Origin: Luteolibacter luteus
GTDB taxonomy: Bacteria > Verrucomicrobiota > Verrucomicrobiia > Verrucomicrobiales > Akkermansiaceae
Length of the DNA stretch: 64,000 bases
Direction of reading: 5' to 3'
Assembly (NCBI RefSeq): GCF_012913485.1
Contig: NZ_CP051774.1
Span: 992,001-1,056,000, forward strand
The position numbers were made by a program, and so were the translations under genes. The notes beneath the pieces were generated by a model, which was not told the origin of the DNA, ran no database searches, and saw only the letters and a list, made by a program, of their open reading frames with translations. Below, piece by piece: positions 24,970 through 34,785 of the stretch. The stretch's first letter is position 1. Each line of letters opens with the position of its first letter.

Positions 24970-27690
24970 ATGCCGGAGCGCGTGTTTTTGGGTTGGGACC
25001 GGCCCTTTCTGGGACTTTTGACGGAGTGGCTACTCGCGCGCCGGGACCAACTGCCATCGACGCTCGTAGTGGTCCCCACTGCTCAGGGCGGCCGCCGCCT
25101 CCGCGAGGCCTTGGCTGAGGCCGCTGGTGCGATCCTCGCACCGAAGGTGGTCACCCCCGGCTTCTTCATGCTCACCGAGGGCGAGAACATCGCCCCCGAA
25201 GCCATCGAACAACTCGCTTGGGTCGAGACACTGGAGAACCTCGGCGACTGGGACAACTTCTCCGCCGTCTTCCCCATTCCACCCGGCGAGGGCGAACCCT
25301 CCGGCTGGGCGCTGGGCTTGTCCCGTTCGCTGGCAGGGCTGCGGGCCGGCTTGCAGGAGAATGCGCTCACCGTGGCCGATGCCGCACGGATCCTCTCGAA
25401 GACTGTGGAGGGCGAGCGTTGGCAACAGCTCGCCGTGCTCGAGGGGCGGGTGGAACGACTGCTCTCGCGCTGGGGTCTCAGCAGCCGCAGCTCCGCCTTG
25501 TCGCGGCTAAAGCCGGTCGCCTATCCGGGCGTAAAGTGGATCGTGCTGGCAGGAGTGGCCGATCTTCCGGTCGCGGCGGCAAACTTGCTTTCCGGCTCGC
25601 CCCTCAAGGTGATCTCGCTCATCGGCGCTCCGGCATCCTTGGAGGAACGCTTTGATGAACTCGGGCGTCCCCTCGCGGATGCCTGGGTTGACCGTTCAAT
25701 CCCATGGCCGGATGTCGGGCAGGGCGAAGTGGTGGTCGTGGCCAATCCGCGGCAGCAAGCAGCCGAGGCACTCCGCCTGACCTCGCTGGCCGCAAGCAAA
25801 CCGGAGCAACTCGCGCTCGGTTCTGCCGATGAGGAGACCGCGGGTGAACTGGTTCGCGCCTTCGGCCGTGCAGGCTGGGAGCTTCACGATCCCTCGCATG
25901 TGCCGCCCGCTCCCCTCACTTCGTGGTTGGGTGCATGGCGAAGCTTCCTGAAGTCCCCCGGCAGTTCTTCCGCGATCGATCTGATCGGCTTTCCGCAAAG
26001 CGGGGCTCTGGTCCACGGCAAGCGCGCCCAACGCGTGGAAGCGCTGTCCTACGCCCGCGACAAGTTCCTGGCACGCGACGGCAGCGACCTGACAAGCGCG
26101 AAAGCCCTCACCTCCCGTGACAGCGAGCGGGATCGCCTCGCCCTCGCGGCGGAGACCATGGAGCAGTTGGAGCGCGTCCGCGGCGCATTCCTCCGGGACG
26201 GATTCCATTTCAGCATGCGACGGATGATGGGAATCATCGATCCACGCGAAGAAGAGAGCTCGAATGTGATCGCATGGCTGGAAGCGACCCAGCCCTTGGA
26301 GAATAAGATCGATCGCGATCATGGCTTCTGGATCGATCTCATGCGGGCCACATTGCCCGATCCCATCGTGATCCCCTCCGATGACCGCGTGCTCGATGTC
26401 CAAGGCTGGCTGGAGCTTTTCCACGAACCGGGTGCTCATCTCATCATTTGCGGCATGAACGAAGGCAAGGTGCCGGGTCGAGCCAGCAGCGATGCATGGC
26501 TGCCTGAGGGCACGCGCAAGATCCTCGGGCTTTCCCACGATGCCACGCGTGCCGCACGTGACGCTTTCCTGCTCACCTCAATGGTGGAAGCACGACGCGG
26601 CTCCGGTCGAGTAGACCTCCTGCTGGCGAAAAGCGGCGCCGGCGGCGATGCCCTGTTGCCGTCACGGCTCCTCCTCGCCTGCGAGGAAGAGCAACTTCCA
26701 GCCCGTGTGAAGTGGCTCTTTCGGGAGATCGAGCCGCCGGAATCATCCATCGCATGGACGATGGACGAGGCCTGGAAATGGAAGCCCACGATCATCGACA
26801 AGGAAGCGAAGATCAGCGTCACCGCCTTTTCCGATTACCTCACCTGTCCCTTCCGCTTTTACCTGAAGCATGTTGTTGGCATGTCCGCACCGGAGCCCGA
26901 GCGCGTGGAGTGGAATGCCCGCGACTTCGGGAATGTCGCGCACATCGTTCTGGAGCGCTGGGCGCTGGACGAGGAAGCGCGGGATTTCTCCAAGACGGAA
27001 GCGATCGAGAAATGGGTCCACGAGGAACTTGATCGAGTGATCGCGGAGCGCTTCGGCGCGCGCGTGCCCTTGGCCGTCCGGATCCAGCGCGAGTCGATGC
27101 GCCAGCGTCTTTCTTGGTTTGCGCAGGTGCAGGCGAGCGAGCGAGCCAACGGCTGGCACATCGAGGAGGTGGAGAAAAAGTTCGAAGTGCCGATTGATGG
27201 GATCACCATCGTCGGCCGCGTCGATCGCATCGAACGGCATGAAGACGGCCGCCGCCGCGTGCTGGATTATAAAACCGGCAACGTCAGCGGCGGCGTGGAG
27301 TCCGCGCATCGCAGCGGCGTGGTGGCCAGCACGCGCTTTCCGCTTCACCTCGAAGGCGTCTCCGCGATCCTCAGCAGCGGTGCCGACGGTAAGACGAAGC
27401 GCTGGAAGAACCTGCAGGTGCCGCTCTATTCCGCCGGCTTGGCGAACATCGACGAGCTTGGATACTTCGCGCTGGGAACCACCGAGGCCGATGTTAGGCT
27501 TTCACTCTGGGAAGGCTTTTCCAAAGCCGACCGCGACTCCGCGATGGCCTGCGCGACGTGGGTAATCGGAAAAGTCCGCGACCGCGTCTTCTGGCCACCC
27601 GCCGAGAAAGCGGACTTCGACGACTACGCCGCACTCTCCGTGGGGCGCACGCTGATCGACACCGTGCTATGGAAGGGAGGCGCGCCATGA
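24970..27690 (+). CDS. addB: AddB-like nuclease subunit (PD-(D/E)xK, inactivated helicase fold)
   Basis: The 906-residue protein has an N-terminal helicase-like region without a true Walker A and a C-terminal RecB-type nuclease domain: FSDYLTCPFRFYLKHVVGM (about residues 620-638) and the catalytic RVLDYKTGNVSGG (about 766-778). This is the layout of AddB/RexB, the partner of AddA in double-strand-break processing. The four cysteines of the AddB iron-sulphur cluster are not evident, so this is a divergent form. Its stop overlaps the next start (ATGA), consistent with a stoichiometric complex. Confidence 0.85.
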   Translation: MPERVFLGWDRPFLGLLTEWLLARRDQLPSTLVVVPTAQGGRRLREALAEAAGAILAPKVVTPGFFMLTEGENIAPEAIEQLAWVETLENLGDWDNFSAVFPIPPGEGEPSGWALGLSRSLAGLRAGLQENALTVADAARILSKTVEGERWQQLAVLEGRVERLLSRWGLSSRSSALSRLKPVAYPGVKWIVLAGVADLPVAAANLLSGSPLKVISLIGAPASLEERFDELGRPLADAWVDRSIPWPDVGQGEVVVVANPRQQAAEALRLTSLAASKPEQLALGSADEETAGELVRAFGRAGWELHDPSHVPPAPLTSWLGAWRSFLKSPGSSSAIDLIGFPQSGALVHGKRAQRVEALSYARDKFLARDGSDLTSAKALTSRDSERDRLALAAETMEQLERVRGAFLRDGFHFSMRRMMGIIDPREEESSNVIAWLEATQPLENKIDRDHGFWIDLMRATLPDPIVIPSDDRVLDVQGWLELFHEPGAHLIICGMNEGKVPGRASSDAWLPEGTRKILGLSHDATRAARDAFLLTSMVEARRGSGRVDLLLAKSGAGGDALLPSRLLLACEEEQLPARVKWLFREIEPPESSIAWTMDEAWKWKPTIIDKEAKISVTAFSDYLTCPFRFYLKHVVGMSAPEPERVEWNARDFGNVAHIVLERWALDEEARDFSKTEAIEKWVHEELDRVIAERFGARVPLAVRIQRESMRQRLSWFAQVQASERANGWHIEEVEKKFEVPIDGITIVGRVDRIERHEDGRRRVLDYKTGNVSGGVESAHRSGVVASTRFPLHLEGVSAILSSGADGKTKRWKNLQVPLYSAGLANIDELGYFALGTTEADVRLSLWEGFSKADRDSAMACATWVIGKVRDRVFWPPAEKADFDDYAALSVGRTLIDTVLWKGGAP

Positions 27691-30689
27691 GCTTGGATAT
27701 CCTTTGGAAAAATCTGATGATCCTGGCCTCCGCCGGCTCAGGAAAAACCTTCCAACTCGGCAACCGAGTGATCGGCCTGGTGGGAGCGAAGCAAGTCGAT
27801 CCTGCCCGGATCGTGGCGCTGACTTTCACGAGAAAGGCCGCCGGGGAATTCGCGGACTCCGTACTTTCCAAGCTTGCCGAGTGCGCGGTGGATCCTGCGA
27901 AGGCGCGACAACTCTGCCAGCAGATCGGCGAGGATTTCGAAGTCGCCCCTGCCCTCGCCCGGGTCGTCAAAGCGCTACCGACTTTCCAGCTCGGCACCAT
28001 GGACTCCTTCTTCGCCCGTGTGGTGCGAGGATTCCAATATGAGCTTGGACTCACCGGTGGCACCTTCGAATTGATCGAAGGCCCGCGCCAGGAAGCAGCC
28101 GTGTCCGATATCCTCGCGGAGGTTCTTAGCGACGCAATCGAGCATGGCGACGCTAGTGATTTCCTCCATGCCTTCCGTCGCGCCACGCTGGGCAAGCAGG
28201 GCCAGGGCGTGCTTGCGGATGTCGAGAAGTTCCTCGGTTCATGGCATGGCCTGTGGAAATCAGGCATCACTCCCAACGGCTGGGGCGCACGTAATCTCTT
28301 TCCCCTGCTCCCGGATGTCGATGCATGGGAAGAGAACAAGCGTGGCATCATCGCCAAGCTCCGGGATGGTGAGGGCAACGAGCCCATCCTGAAGCTGCTC
28401 GACTTCTTCGAGCTTCACACCGTCGGAAGCGGCAAGGTCGCCAAGGCCGGCGTGACCTTCGATCGCTTCGTGTCGGAGATCAAAAACGGCGGGGACATCG
28501 AGATCCCCTACAGGAAGTCGCTCATCCGCGTCAGCGGAAAGGCCGCCGAAACCTGGCGCGAACTTTTCCATCTCCTCGCTGGCTGCGAACTCGCCGCAGC
28601 TGTCGCCCGTACTCGCGCCGTGGCGGATCTCGTAGGATCACTCGATCGCGAATGCGAGCGCCGCTTGCGCCGCCGTGGCATGCTCGGCTTCGATGACGTG
28701 AAGGTTCTGATGGGCCGCTGGACCGGCGATGAGGAAGCACGCATCCGTCGCGAAGCCGTGGACTTCCGGCTCGATGCCCGCTACGACCACTGGCTGCTCG
28801 ATGAGTTTCAAGACACCAGCCGGGCCGAATGGAATGGCATGGTGCCGCTGCTCGATGAAGCGGCGAGCCGGGAAGATGGCACCCTCTTCGTCGTGGGTGA
28901 CCGCAAGCAGGCCATCTACGGTTGGCGCGGTGGCGATGTCTCCCTCTTCGATGAAATCCAGCAGCGTTATGGGACAAACGATCATCTCAAGGTTCACACC
29001 ATGCCGGAGTCGTGGCGATCTTGCCCGGCGGTGCTCGATCTGGTGAACCGCGTCTGTGGCGACATCGAGACGATCCGCGAGCTCTTCGGCGACGAGGTAG
29101 CCGGGATCTGGCAATGGGAGGATCATTACTCCGCGAAGCCCAATCTAAGCGGTGAGGCAAAAGTCGAAATCGTGGCCAAAGACGATCGCGATGATCATCT
29201 GGTAAATCTTCTTCACTCCGTCGGCATCGGCTCGCGAAGCCTCACCTGCGGAGTGCTGGTACGGACCAATGACCAAGTGCGTTCCACCGCGGCTCTCCTG
29301 AGGGAACACGGCTTCGACGTCATCGAGGAAGGCCGACGTCAGCCTGTGGCGGACAACGCCCCCGGCGTCGTCCTCTTCCATCTGATCCGTTGGCTCGCCG
29401 ATCCAGCCGATCCCTATGCCCGCGAAGTCATCGCGATGTCGCCGGTTTCCTCGGTCATCCAGGAACGTTTCGGCATGGCGTGGCAAGCCGCTTGGGAAGG
29501 CCTGCTCAAGATCGCCCAGCAGAAAGGCTATGCCGCGATGGCGGAGCAGCTCGTCGAGCCGCTTTGGGCTGATCTCTCCGAATTCTCCCGCAGTCGTGCG
29601 GGCGACGTGATCGGCGCACTTGCCGAATTCGATGCCAGTGGCACGAACACCCCGCGCGAAGCAGTCCGCTGGATCGGGGATCTCGAAATCCCGCAGAGTC
29701 CCGGAGCTGCAGCGGTGCAGGTCCTTACCATTCATAAATCGAAAGGCCTCGGCTTCGACGTCGTGGTGCTTCCTCTTGTTGAAGACACGCAGGTTCCGGA
29801 TCTCGGAGATTTCCGCGTCGCCCGCGGCGAAGATCATGGCGGTCCATGGGTTCTGGAAACGCCTGCCGGTTGGGTGCGCAGCTTGATCCCCGCGCTCTCC
29901 AAGGCGGAAGCCGCTTGGTCCGACGCCCAACGCTACGAGGCGATGTGCGTTCAGTATGTCGCCCTTACCCGCGCCAAACGCGGCCTCTACGTCCTCCTGC
30001 CGGAAGTCCCGAAAAGCCGGAACGATCCTCATGCCTGGACCTCACCCGCCAATTGGATTGCGCGCTCGGCCGGCGATAGCCCCGGCCCCGTGATCTTCCA
30101 ATCTGGAGAACCCGACTGGTGGCGGGAAATTCCTGCACGCCACCTTCCCACCAGCGCCGAACTTCCAGTCCTCGCTCAAGCATCCCCAAAACGCCAGCGC
30201 ATCACGCCCTCAGGAGCGAAAGCGGACTCGCTCTCAAGCTCGCGGAGCGGAAGGAGCTTCGGCAACGACCTTCACGCCGTCTTCGAGACGATCGGGTGGC
30301 TCGACGACGCCACCCCGCAGCTTCCAAAAACTGCTGCGGGCAAGCTCGTCCGCGACCTCTTGGAGAAACCCTCCATCCGCGAAGTCTTCGAGCGCCGTGA
30401 CCGCAGCGCTGAACTCCACCGCGAGCAAGCCGTCGAAGCCATTTCCGACGACCGATGGATCAGTGGAATCATCGATCGCTTGCATGTCTTCCGCGATCCC
30501 CTTGGACTTCCCGAACGCATCGAGGTGATCGATTTCAAGACCGACGATGTCGCAAAGCCAGAACAACTCGCCGAACGCTACAGAGGCCAGATGGAGGCCT
30601 ATCGCAAAATCATCGCCACCGCCTTCGGTGGCGCACCCGTGATTTGTCGCATCCTGTCAACAAAGCTGCGCCGCTGGGTCGACTTCTAG
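27687..30689 (+). CDS. addA: AddA-like UvrD-family helicase/nuclease
   Basis: The 1000-residue enzyme has Walker A (ILASAGSGKTFQL, residues 11-23), motif II LLDEFQDTSR, motif III VVGDRKQAIYGWRGGD, motif V VLTIHKSKGLGFD, motif VI YVALTRAKRGLY, and a C-terminal nuclease motif VIDFKTDD (about residue 950). AddAB complexes unwind and resect broken DNA ends for RecA loading. The ATG at 27687 overlaps the addB stop and is preferred over a longer frame. No other recombination genes are nearby. Confidence 0.9.
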   Translation: MSLDILWKNLMILASAGSGKTFQLGNRVIGLVGAKQVDPARIVALTFTRKAAGEFADSVLSKLAECAVDPAKARQLCQQIGEDFEVAPALARVVKALPTFQLGTMDSFFARVVRGFQYELGLTGGTFELIEGPRQEAAVSDILAEVLSDAIEHGDASDFLHAFRRATLGKQGQGVLADVEKFLGSWHGLWKSGITPNGWGARNLFPLLPDVDAWEENKRGIIAKLRDGEGNEPILKLLDFFELHTVGSGKVAKAGVTFDRFVSEIKNGGDIEIPYRKSLIRVSGKAAETWRELFHLLAGCELAAAVARTRAVADLVGSLDRECERRLRRRGMLGFDDVKVLMGRWTGDEEARIRREAVDFRLDARYDHWLLDEFQDTSRAEWNGMVPLLDEAASREDGTLFVVGDRKQAIYGWRGGDVSLFDEIQQRYGTNDHLKVHTMPESWRSCPAVLDLVNRVCGDIETIRELFGDEVAGIWQWEDHYSAKPNLSGEAKVEIVAKDDRDDHLVNLLHSVGIGSRSLTCGVLVRTNDQVRSTAALLREHGFDVIEEGRRQPVADNAPGVVLFHLIRWLADPADPYAREVIAMSPVSSVIQERFGMAWQAAWEGLLKIAQQKGYAAMAEQLVEPLWADLSEFSRSRAGDVIGALAEFDASGTNTPREAVRWIGDLEIPQSPGAAAVQVLTIHKSKGLGFDVVVLPLVEDTQVPDLGDFRVARGEDHGGPWVLETPAGWVRSLIPALSKAEAAWSDAQRYEAMCVQYVALTRAKRGLYVLLPEVPKSRNDPHAWTSPANWIARSAGDSPGPVIFQSGEPDWWREIPARHLPTSAELPVLAQASPKRQRITPSGAKADSLSSSRSGRSFGNDLHAVFETIGWLDDATPQLPKTAAGKLVRDLLEKPSIREVFERRDRSAELHREQAVEAISDDRWISGIIDRLHVFRDPLGLPERIEVIDFKTDDVAKPEQLAERYRGQMEAYRKIIATAFGGAPVICRILSTKLRRWVDF

Positions 30690-30703
30690 AAAACAGAAAC
30701 AAG

Positions 30704-30734
30704 ACGCCCGCCACGGCGTGACCGGGGCGGGCGT
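30704..30734 (-). terminator. Hairpin terminator between addA-like gene and hpf
   Basis: Stem ACGCCCGCC/GGCGGGCGT (9 pairs) with a 13-base loop, followed on the minus strand by the T-rich GTCTTGTTTCTGTTTTC. It terminates hpf and may also serve the convergent helicase gene. Confidence 0.7.
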
Positions 30735-30753
30735 GAGTCGGGGAGGAAAATCC

Positions 30754-31341
30754 TCATTCCTTGATGTCCACCGCTCCATACTCGCCGTCCTTGCGACGGT
30801 AGAGAATGGTCAGGCAACCGCGGCGCGCACTCTTGTAAAGCACGAAGGGGCGGTCGGTGAGCTCAAGCTCCATCACAGCATCCTCCTTGTACATCGTGCG
30901 GAGACGATAGTTCTCCGGATGGACGATGAAGGGCTCGGGATCATGCTCGGATTCTTCCGGGTGATCGATGATATCCTGAGTGAAATAGCGTTCCTCAAGG
31001 TGCCGGATGGAGTCGTTCCGGTGTGGCCGCTTCTTCTTCATCAGGCGGGTCTTGTGCTTCCGCATGCGGCGCGCGATCTTGTCGATCGTTTCGTCGATGG
31101 CGGCATACATATCCTGTCCTTCCGTGTGGGCCTCGATCGTGATGTGGTTTGCGCAAAAGAGAATGATTTCGGCGATGTGCCGGTTTTTCTGAACGTCGAG
31201 AATGGCCTTCGCCTCGATGATGCGCGGATAGTCGAGATGGAGTCCCTCGATCTTCTTCTGAGCGTAGTCGCGCAACGAGTCGGTCACGGATTCGTGCCTT
31301 ACGGTCACCGTGATGGGCAGGTTCACATTTGCGGTTTGCAT
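30754..31341 (-). CDS. hpf: Ribosome hibernation promoting factor, long form
   Basis: The 195-residue protein combines the N-terminal S30AE/RaiA domain (ITVTVRHESVTDSLRDYAQKKIEGL, then DMYAAIDETIDKIARRMRKHKTRL) with the C-terminal dimerisation domain of long HPF (VMELELTDRPFVLYKSARRGCLTILYRRKDGEYGAVDI). Long HPF joins 70S ribosomes into inactive 100S dimers during stationary phase. A good Shine-Dalgarno (GGAG) precedes the ATG. It lies downstream of the HAD and rtcBA genes on the same strand, 185 bases beyond the HAD gene. Confidence 0.95.
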   Translation of the reverse strand: MQTANVNLPITVTVRHESVTDSLRDYAQKKIEGLHLDYPRIIEAKAILDVQKNRHIAEIILFCANHITIEAHTEGQDMYAAIDETIDKIARRMRKHKTRLMKKKRPHRNDSIRHLEERYFTQDIIDHPEESEHDPEPFIVHPENYRLRTMYKEDAVMELELTDRPFVLYKSARRGCLTILYRRKDGEYGAVDIKE

Positions 31342-31526
31342 GTCTAATCTCCTGTTTGTTTATGGGTGATTGGACGGCGGTTCTATCCGCCCTATCCACC
31401 TTGCAGGGTGGACCAGAATCCGTCGAAAGGCCACCTTCTTCTTGCGAAAAACGCGGCATCCCTTGACACCAATTGGTTAGCCGCGAGGGTCCGTATTGCG
31501 TATGTATTGACCCCTTCTCCCGCCGC

Positions 31527-32180
31527 TCAGAAGAGCTTGAAAAGCGCTCCCAGATCTGCCAGATTGGCGATTACCTCTCCCGCTCCGGCAGCCTCCAGAG
31601 CCGCCACGTCGTGATAGCCCCAGCCGACCATCACCGGCTTCATTCCGGCACCAAGCGCGGTTTCGAGATCAACGGTGGAATCTCCGATAAAGAAGCACTC
31701 CGCGGCATCCGCTTGCCAAAGTCCGGCAATCTGCAAAGCCGCGTCCGGATGAGGCTTGCGAGGAGTGTCCGGACGCTGCCCCAGCACAGGGTCAAAAGGA
31801 ATGCCTGGGAAAAGCCGCTCCACGATCTCTTGGGTGAAAGGATGTGGCTTATTCGAAAGAACCGCCATCCGGACACCTGCCGCAGCCAGCTTCCGGAGAA
31901 AATCCGGCACACCCGCGTAAGGCACCGTACCCTCCGGCCACGTCGTCGCGTAGTCCGCCTTGAAAGCATCCTCGACCGCAAGGATTTGCTCCGAAGAAGT
32001 TCCCTTTGGCGAGGCTTTGCGCACGAGCTCATAGGAACCATTGCCGATAAATCGCCGCACGTCCGCATGATCGTGACTGGCGAATCCGCAACGCTCCAAG
32101 GCGCGGTTCAAGGATCCGGCGATACCCGGAAGGGAATCCACAAGAGTGCCATCGAGATCAAAAATCAAACCGCCCTTCAT
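31527..32180 (-). CDS. HAD-family phosphatase (phosphoglycolate phosphatase-like)
   Basis: The 217-residue protein has HAD motif I FDLDGTLVDS (nucleophile Asp8), motif II VLSNKPH, motif III KPHPDAAL and motif IV FFIGDSTVDLETA, with a helical cap between I and II. This is the Gph/PGP class, which hydrolyses small phosphate esters such as 2-phosphoglycolate, including that formed at oxidatively damaged 3' DNA or RNA ends. The ATG at 32180 is the first with the HAD motif directly behind it. It lies 56 bases downstream of rtcA and may be part of the RNA-repair transcript. Confidence 0.85.
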   Translation of the reverse strand: MKGGLIFDLDGTLVDSLPGIAGSLNRALERCGFASHDHADVRRFIGNGSYELVRKASPKGTSSEQILAVEDAFKADYATTWPEGTVPYAGVPDFLRKLAAAGVRMAVLSNKPHPFTQEIVERLFPGIPFDPVLGQRPDTPRKPHPDAALQIAGLWQADAAECFFIGDSTVDLETALGAGMKPVMVGWGYHDVAALEAAGAGEVIANLADLGALFKLF

Positions 32181-32236
32181 CGCGCCGGGATGAGAGGCTG
32201 CGGCGGACTCTTTGGCAAGACCCGCCTCACCCCCGG

Positions 32237-33253
32237 TCACCTGCGGACCACCTCCACGACTTTCCTCCCGCGTTCTTCTTCCCTGATGTCGAATTTCACA
32301 TCGAGGAACTTCTCGATCACGGAAACGTTCGTTGGCACATGCTGGTCGAGCGACATCGTCGCAAATCTCCCCTCGCCTGCCAATGCCATCGGCAAGAGCA
32401 ACTGGTCGGCAAGATGGCGACCTATTGGCACACCGGCACCGAGGTAGTTGTTCATCGACTTCGCCGCATGGTGGCCGATTTGCTCCGCAGTCCTGCCTTT
32501 TTCCCCGAAGGTGCTGGTCATCTCCCGCGCCTCGCCAAAATCGCTTTCGACCAAACAACAGATGCCCATGCCCGCTCCGGGCTCACGGCTCTCTACGGCG
32601 GCGTCCTTGCAAGGAAGCACTTCAAGCGCCGCATCCAGCATGCGTCCGGCAATCGCCAAGGGAAGATGCCGGTAGAGCACGCGGATGCGGCTCTTCCCCT
32701 CTTCCGCACGTGTCATGAGCTCGAAGGGAAGAAGCTTTTCACAAGGATGCACCGTCGCGTGGAAGACACCACCACCGGCCGGCGCGAAACCTGCGCTCTC
32801 CAGTGAGACTTCGGCGCGCGGCCCAAGCTTCGCCAGCGAGTGTAGGAAAACGCGCTCGATGAAATCGAAGGGCGGGGCGAGCGGATTGTGCGTGCCGCCC
32901 TCCAGACGCAAGGTGGACGGCTGGTCCGCCGTCCACAGGGCTGGCAGCAAGGTCTGAAAAAGCAAGGTGGTGCTACCCGCCGTCCCAATGGCGAATTCAT
33001 ACGATCCGCCTCGTATTTTCCCTGCACGGAAGACCAGCTCGGTGGAGCCGATCTCGGCGCCATCCGCCGTGCCGCCGGAGATCTCGCAGGCGGCCTTCAC
33101 GCAAGTGAGATGCTGCCGCATCAAGCCGGGCCGCGAGCGTTTGCCACGGATATTCGTCATGCGGAATGGCTGTCCCGTGACCATGGCCAGGGAGAGCGCC
33201 GTACGCAGCATCTGGCCGCCGCCGGAGATGCCATCGAGTTGAATCGGTTTCAT
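32237..33253 (-). CDS. rtcA: RNA 3'-terminal phosphate cyclase RtcA
   Basis: The 338-residue protein starts with IQLDGISGGGQMLRTALSLAM, the family N-terminal signature, and has the catalytic histidine in SLDQHVPTNVSVIE (about His305), which becomes adenylylated in characterised RtcA enzymes. RtcA converts 3'-phosphate (and 2'-phosphate) RNA ends to 2',3'-cyclic phosphates. It follows rtcB on the minus strand with a 47-base gap containing a hairpin, and so belongs to the RtcR-controlled RNA-repair operon. Confidence 0.95.
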   Translation of the reverse strand: MKPIQLDGISGGGQMLRTALSLAMVTGQPFRMTNIRGKRSRPGLMRQHLTCVKAACEISGGTADGAEIGSTELVFRAGKIRGGSYEFAIGTAGSTTLLFQTLLPALWTADQPSTLRLEGGTHNPLAPPFDFIERVFLHSLAKLGPRAEVSLESAGFAPAGGGVFHATVHPCEKLLPFELMTRAEEGKSRIRVLYRHLPLAIAGRMLDAALEVLPCKDAAVESREPGAGMGICCLVESDFGEAREMTSTFGEKGRTAEQIGHHAAKSMNNYLGAGVPIGRHLADQLLLPMALAGEGRFATMSLDQHVPTNVSVIEKFLDVKFDIREEERGRKVVEVVRR

Positions 33254-33266
33254 TCTAAAAGGAGCT

Positions 33267-33297
33267 GATAGGTCCCATGATCTTCGCAGGACCTATC
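33267..33297 (-). promoter_or_regulatory. Hairpin in the rtcB-rtcA gap
   Basis: A 9-pair perfect stem (GATAGGTCC/GGACCTATC) with a 13-base loop starts four bases after the rtcB stop. It is followed by a short T run (CCTTTTAG) and the rtcA start. It could attenuate rtcA expression or protect the upstream mRNA 3' end. Confidence 0.5.
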
Positions 33298-33300
33298 AAA

Positions 33301-34785
33301 TCAATCGTCGGCAGCCGCCTCGTCTTTGATCACGAAGCGAGCCTGGAGTTTCGCCACCGTTTCGGCGAGACGGGCGCTTTCCACGCTACGCAGGACTTCA
33401 GGGAAGTTCTTGTAGGCCTCCGGCGCTTCGTCGATCGGGTAGTTGCGGCAGTTGGTCATGATGTCGGAGACATCGAATTCGGCATTCACGGTCTTCTGGT
33501 CAAGGGTCCGCGCCGCGTGCTTACGTCCCATCTGGCGGCCCGCACCATGATTCACGGACCACGCGGTGCGCTCGGCACCGGCACGTGCCACCATCACCAC
33601 CGAGCCATCGCGCGGATTCCCCGGCAGTAGAATCGGGTGACCGGTCTTCTCAAAGGGAGTGTCCTTCAGCGAGAAATGTCCGCCAGGGATCGCACGGGTT
33701 GCTCCCTTCCGGTGCACCCACGACTTCTGGCCGTCGACGATTTCTTCCCGCGCGATGTTGTGCGAGATGAAATAGACCAGCCGTCCCTTCGCTCCCGGAA
33801 GGACTTCCTGAAAGGCCTCCAGCACGAGGGCATTGATGAGCAGGTGGTTCACGGTCGCGAAGTTCGCGCCAAGCGCCATGTCATCCAGATAGGCATCCGC
33901 CTCCGGAGTTCCTAGTGGCGCGTAAACGAGCTGCTTGTCACCGGCTGGAAAAGGCGTGGACCAAGCGCGGAACTTGTTCTCCAGGTCTCTGAACTGACCT
34001 TGCGCGAGCAGGTTCCCAAAGCCACGGGATCCACAGTGGCTGAGGAAGGACACATGGCCGTCCCGCAGCCCGAAAGTCTCCGCGGTTTCGCGGGCCCACG
34101 GACGGTCGGTCACCTGCGTGATCTCACACTCGCCGAAATGGTTTCCCCCACCATAGGAGCCAAGCTGGGTCATCTTTTCTGCGAAATTCCGGATACGCCC
34201 GGCATCGAGAATGAAGTCCAAGCGGCTACGAAGGGCATCGTAGGTTCCATCATGGCCGACATGCGTGGAGTCCTCACATCGCTGTGCCCACTCGAACGGA
34301 ATCCCGAGAGCCTCGCAAACCTCACGGCTGGCCCCCTGCGTCACGGCACTTGCGCCGAGTTCCCGGTCAACCAAACGCGCTTTCTTCGCGGAGCGCTGCC
34401 CGCGGCCAGCACCAGTCGGGGTTCGCTCGACGATCGCATTGATCAGCGCACGCCGGGTCGCCTTGTCACGAATCGCATCCTCGGGAATATCGAGCTGAAG
34501 CAGGCTCATGGAGCACTTGATGTCCACCCCCACCGGCCCCGGATAGATGTGCGTAGGCGAAACCATCACGCATCCTACCGGCGCACCATAGCCCGCATGA
34601 GCATCCGGATTCAGGATCACATCCGTCACCCCCGGCGCCATTCGCGAATTGATCGCCTGCTGGATACAGGTCTCGTCGAAGTTGTCCCGGATCGCATCGG
34701 TTCCGATCACCGTGATCGGCTTGCCCTTGTTTTCGGGAAGAGGGAGGAAGCCGATGGCTTCGTCGGTCTTGTGGATGGAGTTCAT
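33301..34785 (-). CDS. rtcB: RNA-splicing ligase RtcB
   Basis: The 494-residue protein is an RtcB ligase: the manganese-binding Asp88 and Cys91 lie in GVDIKCSMS, further metal or GMP ligands in GGGNHFGE and FLSHCGSRGFG, and the guanylylated histidine in NHGAGRQMGR near the C-terminus. RtcB seals RNA with 2',3'-cyclic phosphate or 3'-phosphate to 5'-OH ends in a GTP-dependent reaction. It is transcribed after rsr and seven Y RNA genes, and before rtcA. Its length is that of the longer 'RtcB3-like' group rather than the 408 residues of E. coli. Confidence 0.95.
   Translation of the reverse strand: MNSIHKTDEAIGFLPLPENKGKPITVIGTDAIRDNFDETCIQQAINSRMAPGVTDVILNPDAHAGYGAPVGCVMVSPTHIYPGPVGVDIKCSMSLLQLDIPEDAIRDKATRRALINAIVERTPTGAGRGQRSAKKARLVDRELGASAVTQGASREVCEALGIPFEWAQRCEDSTHVGHDGTYDALRSRLDFILDAGRIRNFAEKMTQLGSYGGGNHFGECEITQVTDRPWARETAETFGLRDGHVSFLSHCGSRGFGNLLAQGQFRDLENKFRAWSTPFPAGDKQLVYAPLGTPEADAYLDDMALGANFATVNHLLINALVLEAFQEVLPGAKGRLVYFISHNIAREEIVDGQKSWVHRKGATRAIPGGHFSLKDTPFEKTGHPILLPGNPRDGSVVMVARAGAERTAWSVNHGAGRQMGRKHAARTLDQKTVNAEFDVSDIMTNCRNYPIDEAPEAYKNFPEVLRSVESARLAETVAKLQARFVIKDEAAADD

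Noticed and set aside
30704..30734. Riboswitch or leader upstream of hpf
   Set aside because: The hairpin lies downstream of hpf, not upstream; it fits a terminator with a T-rich tail.
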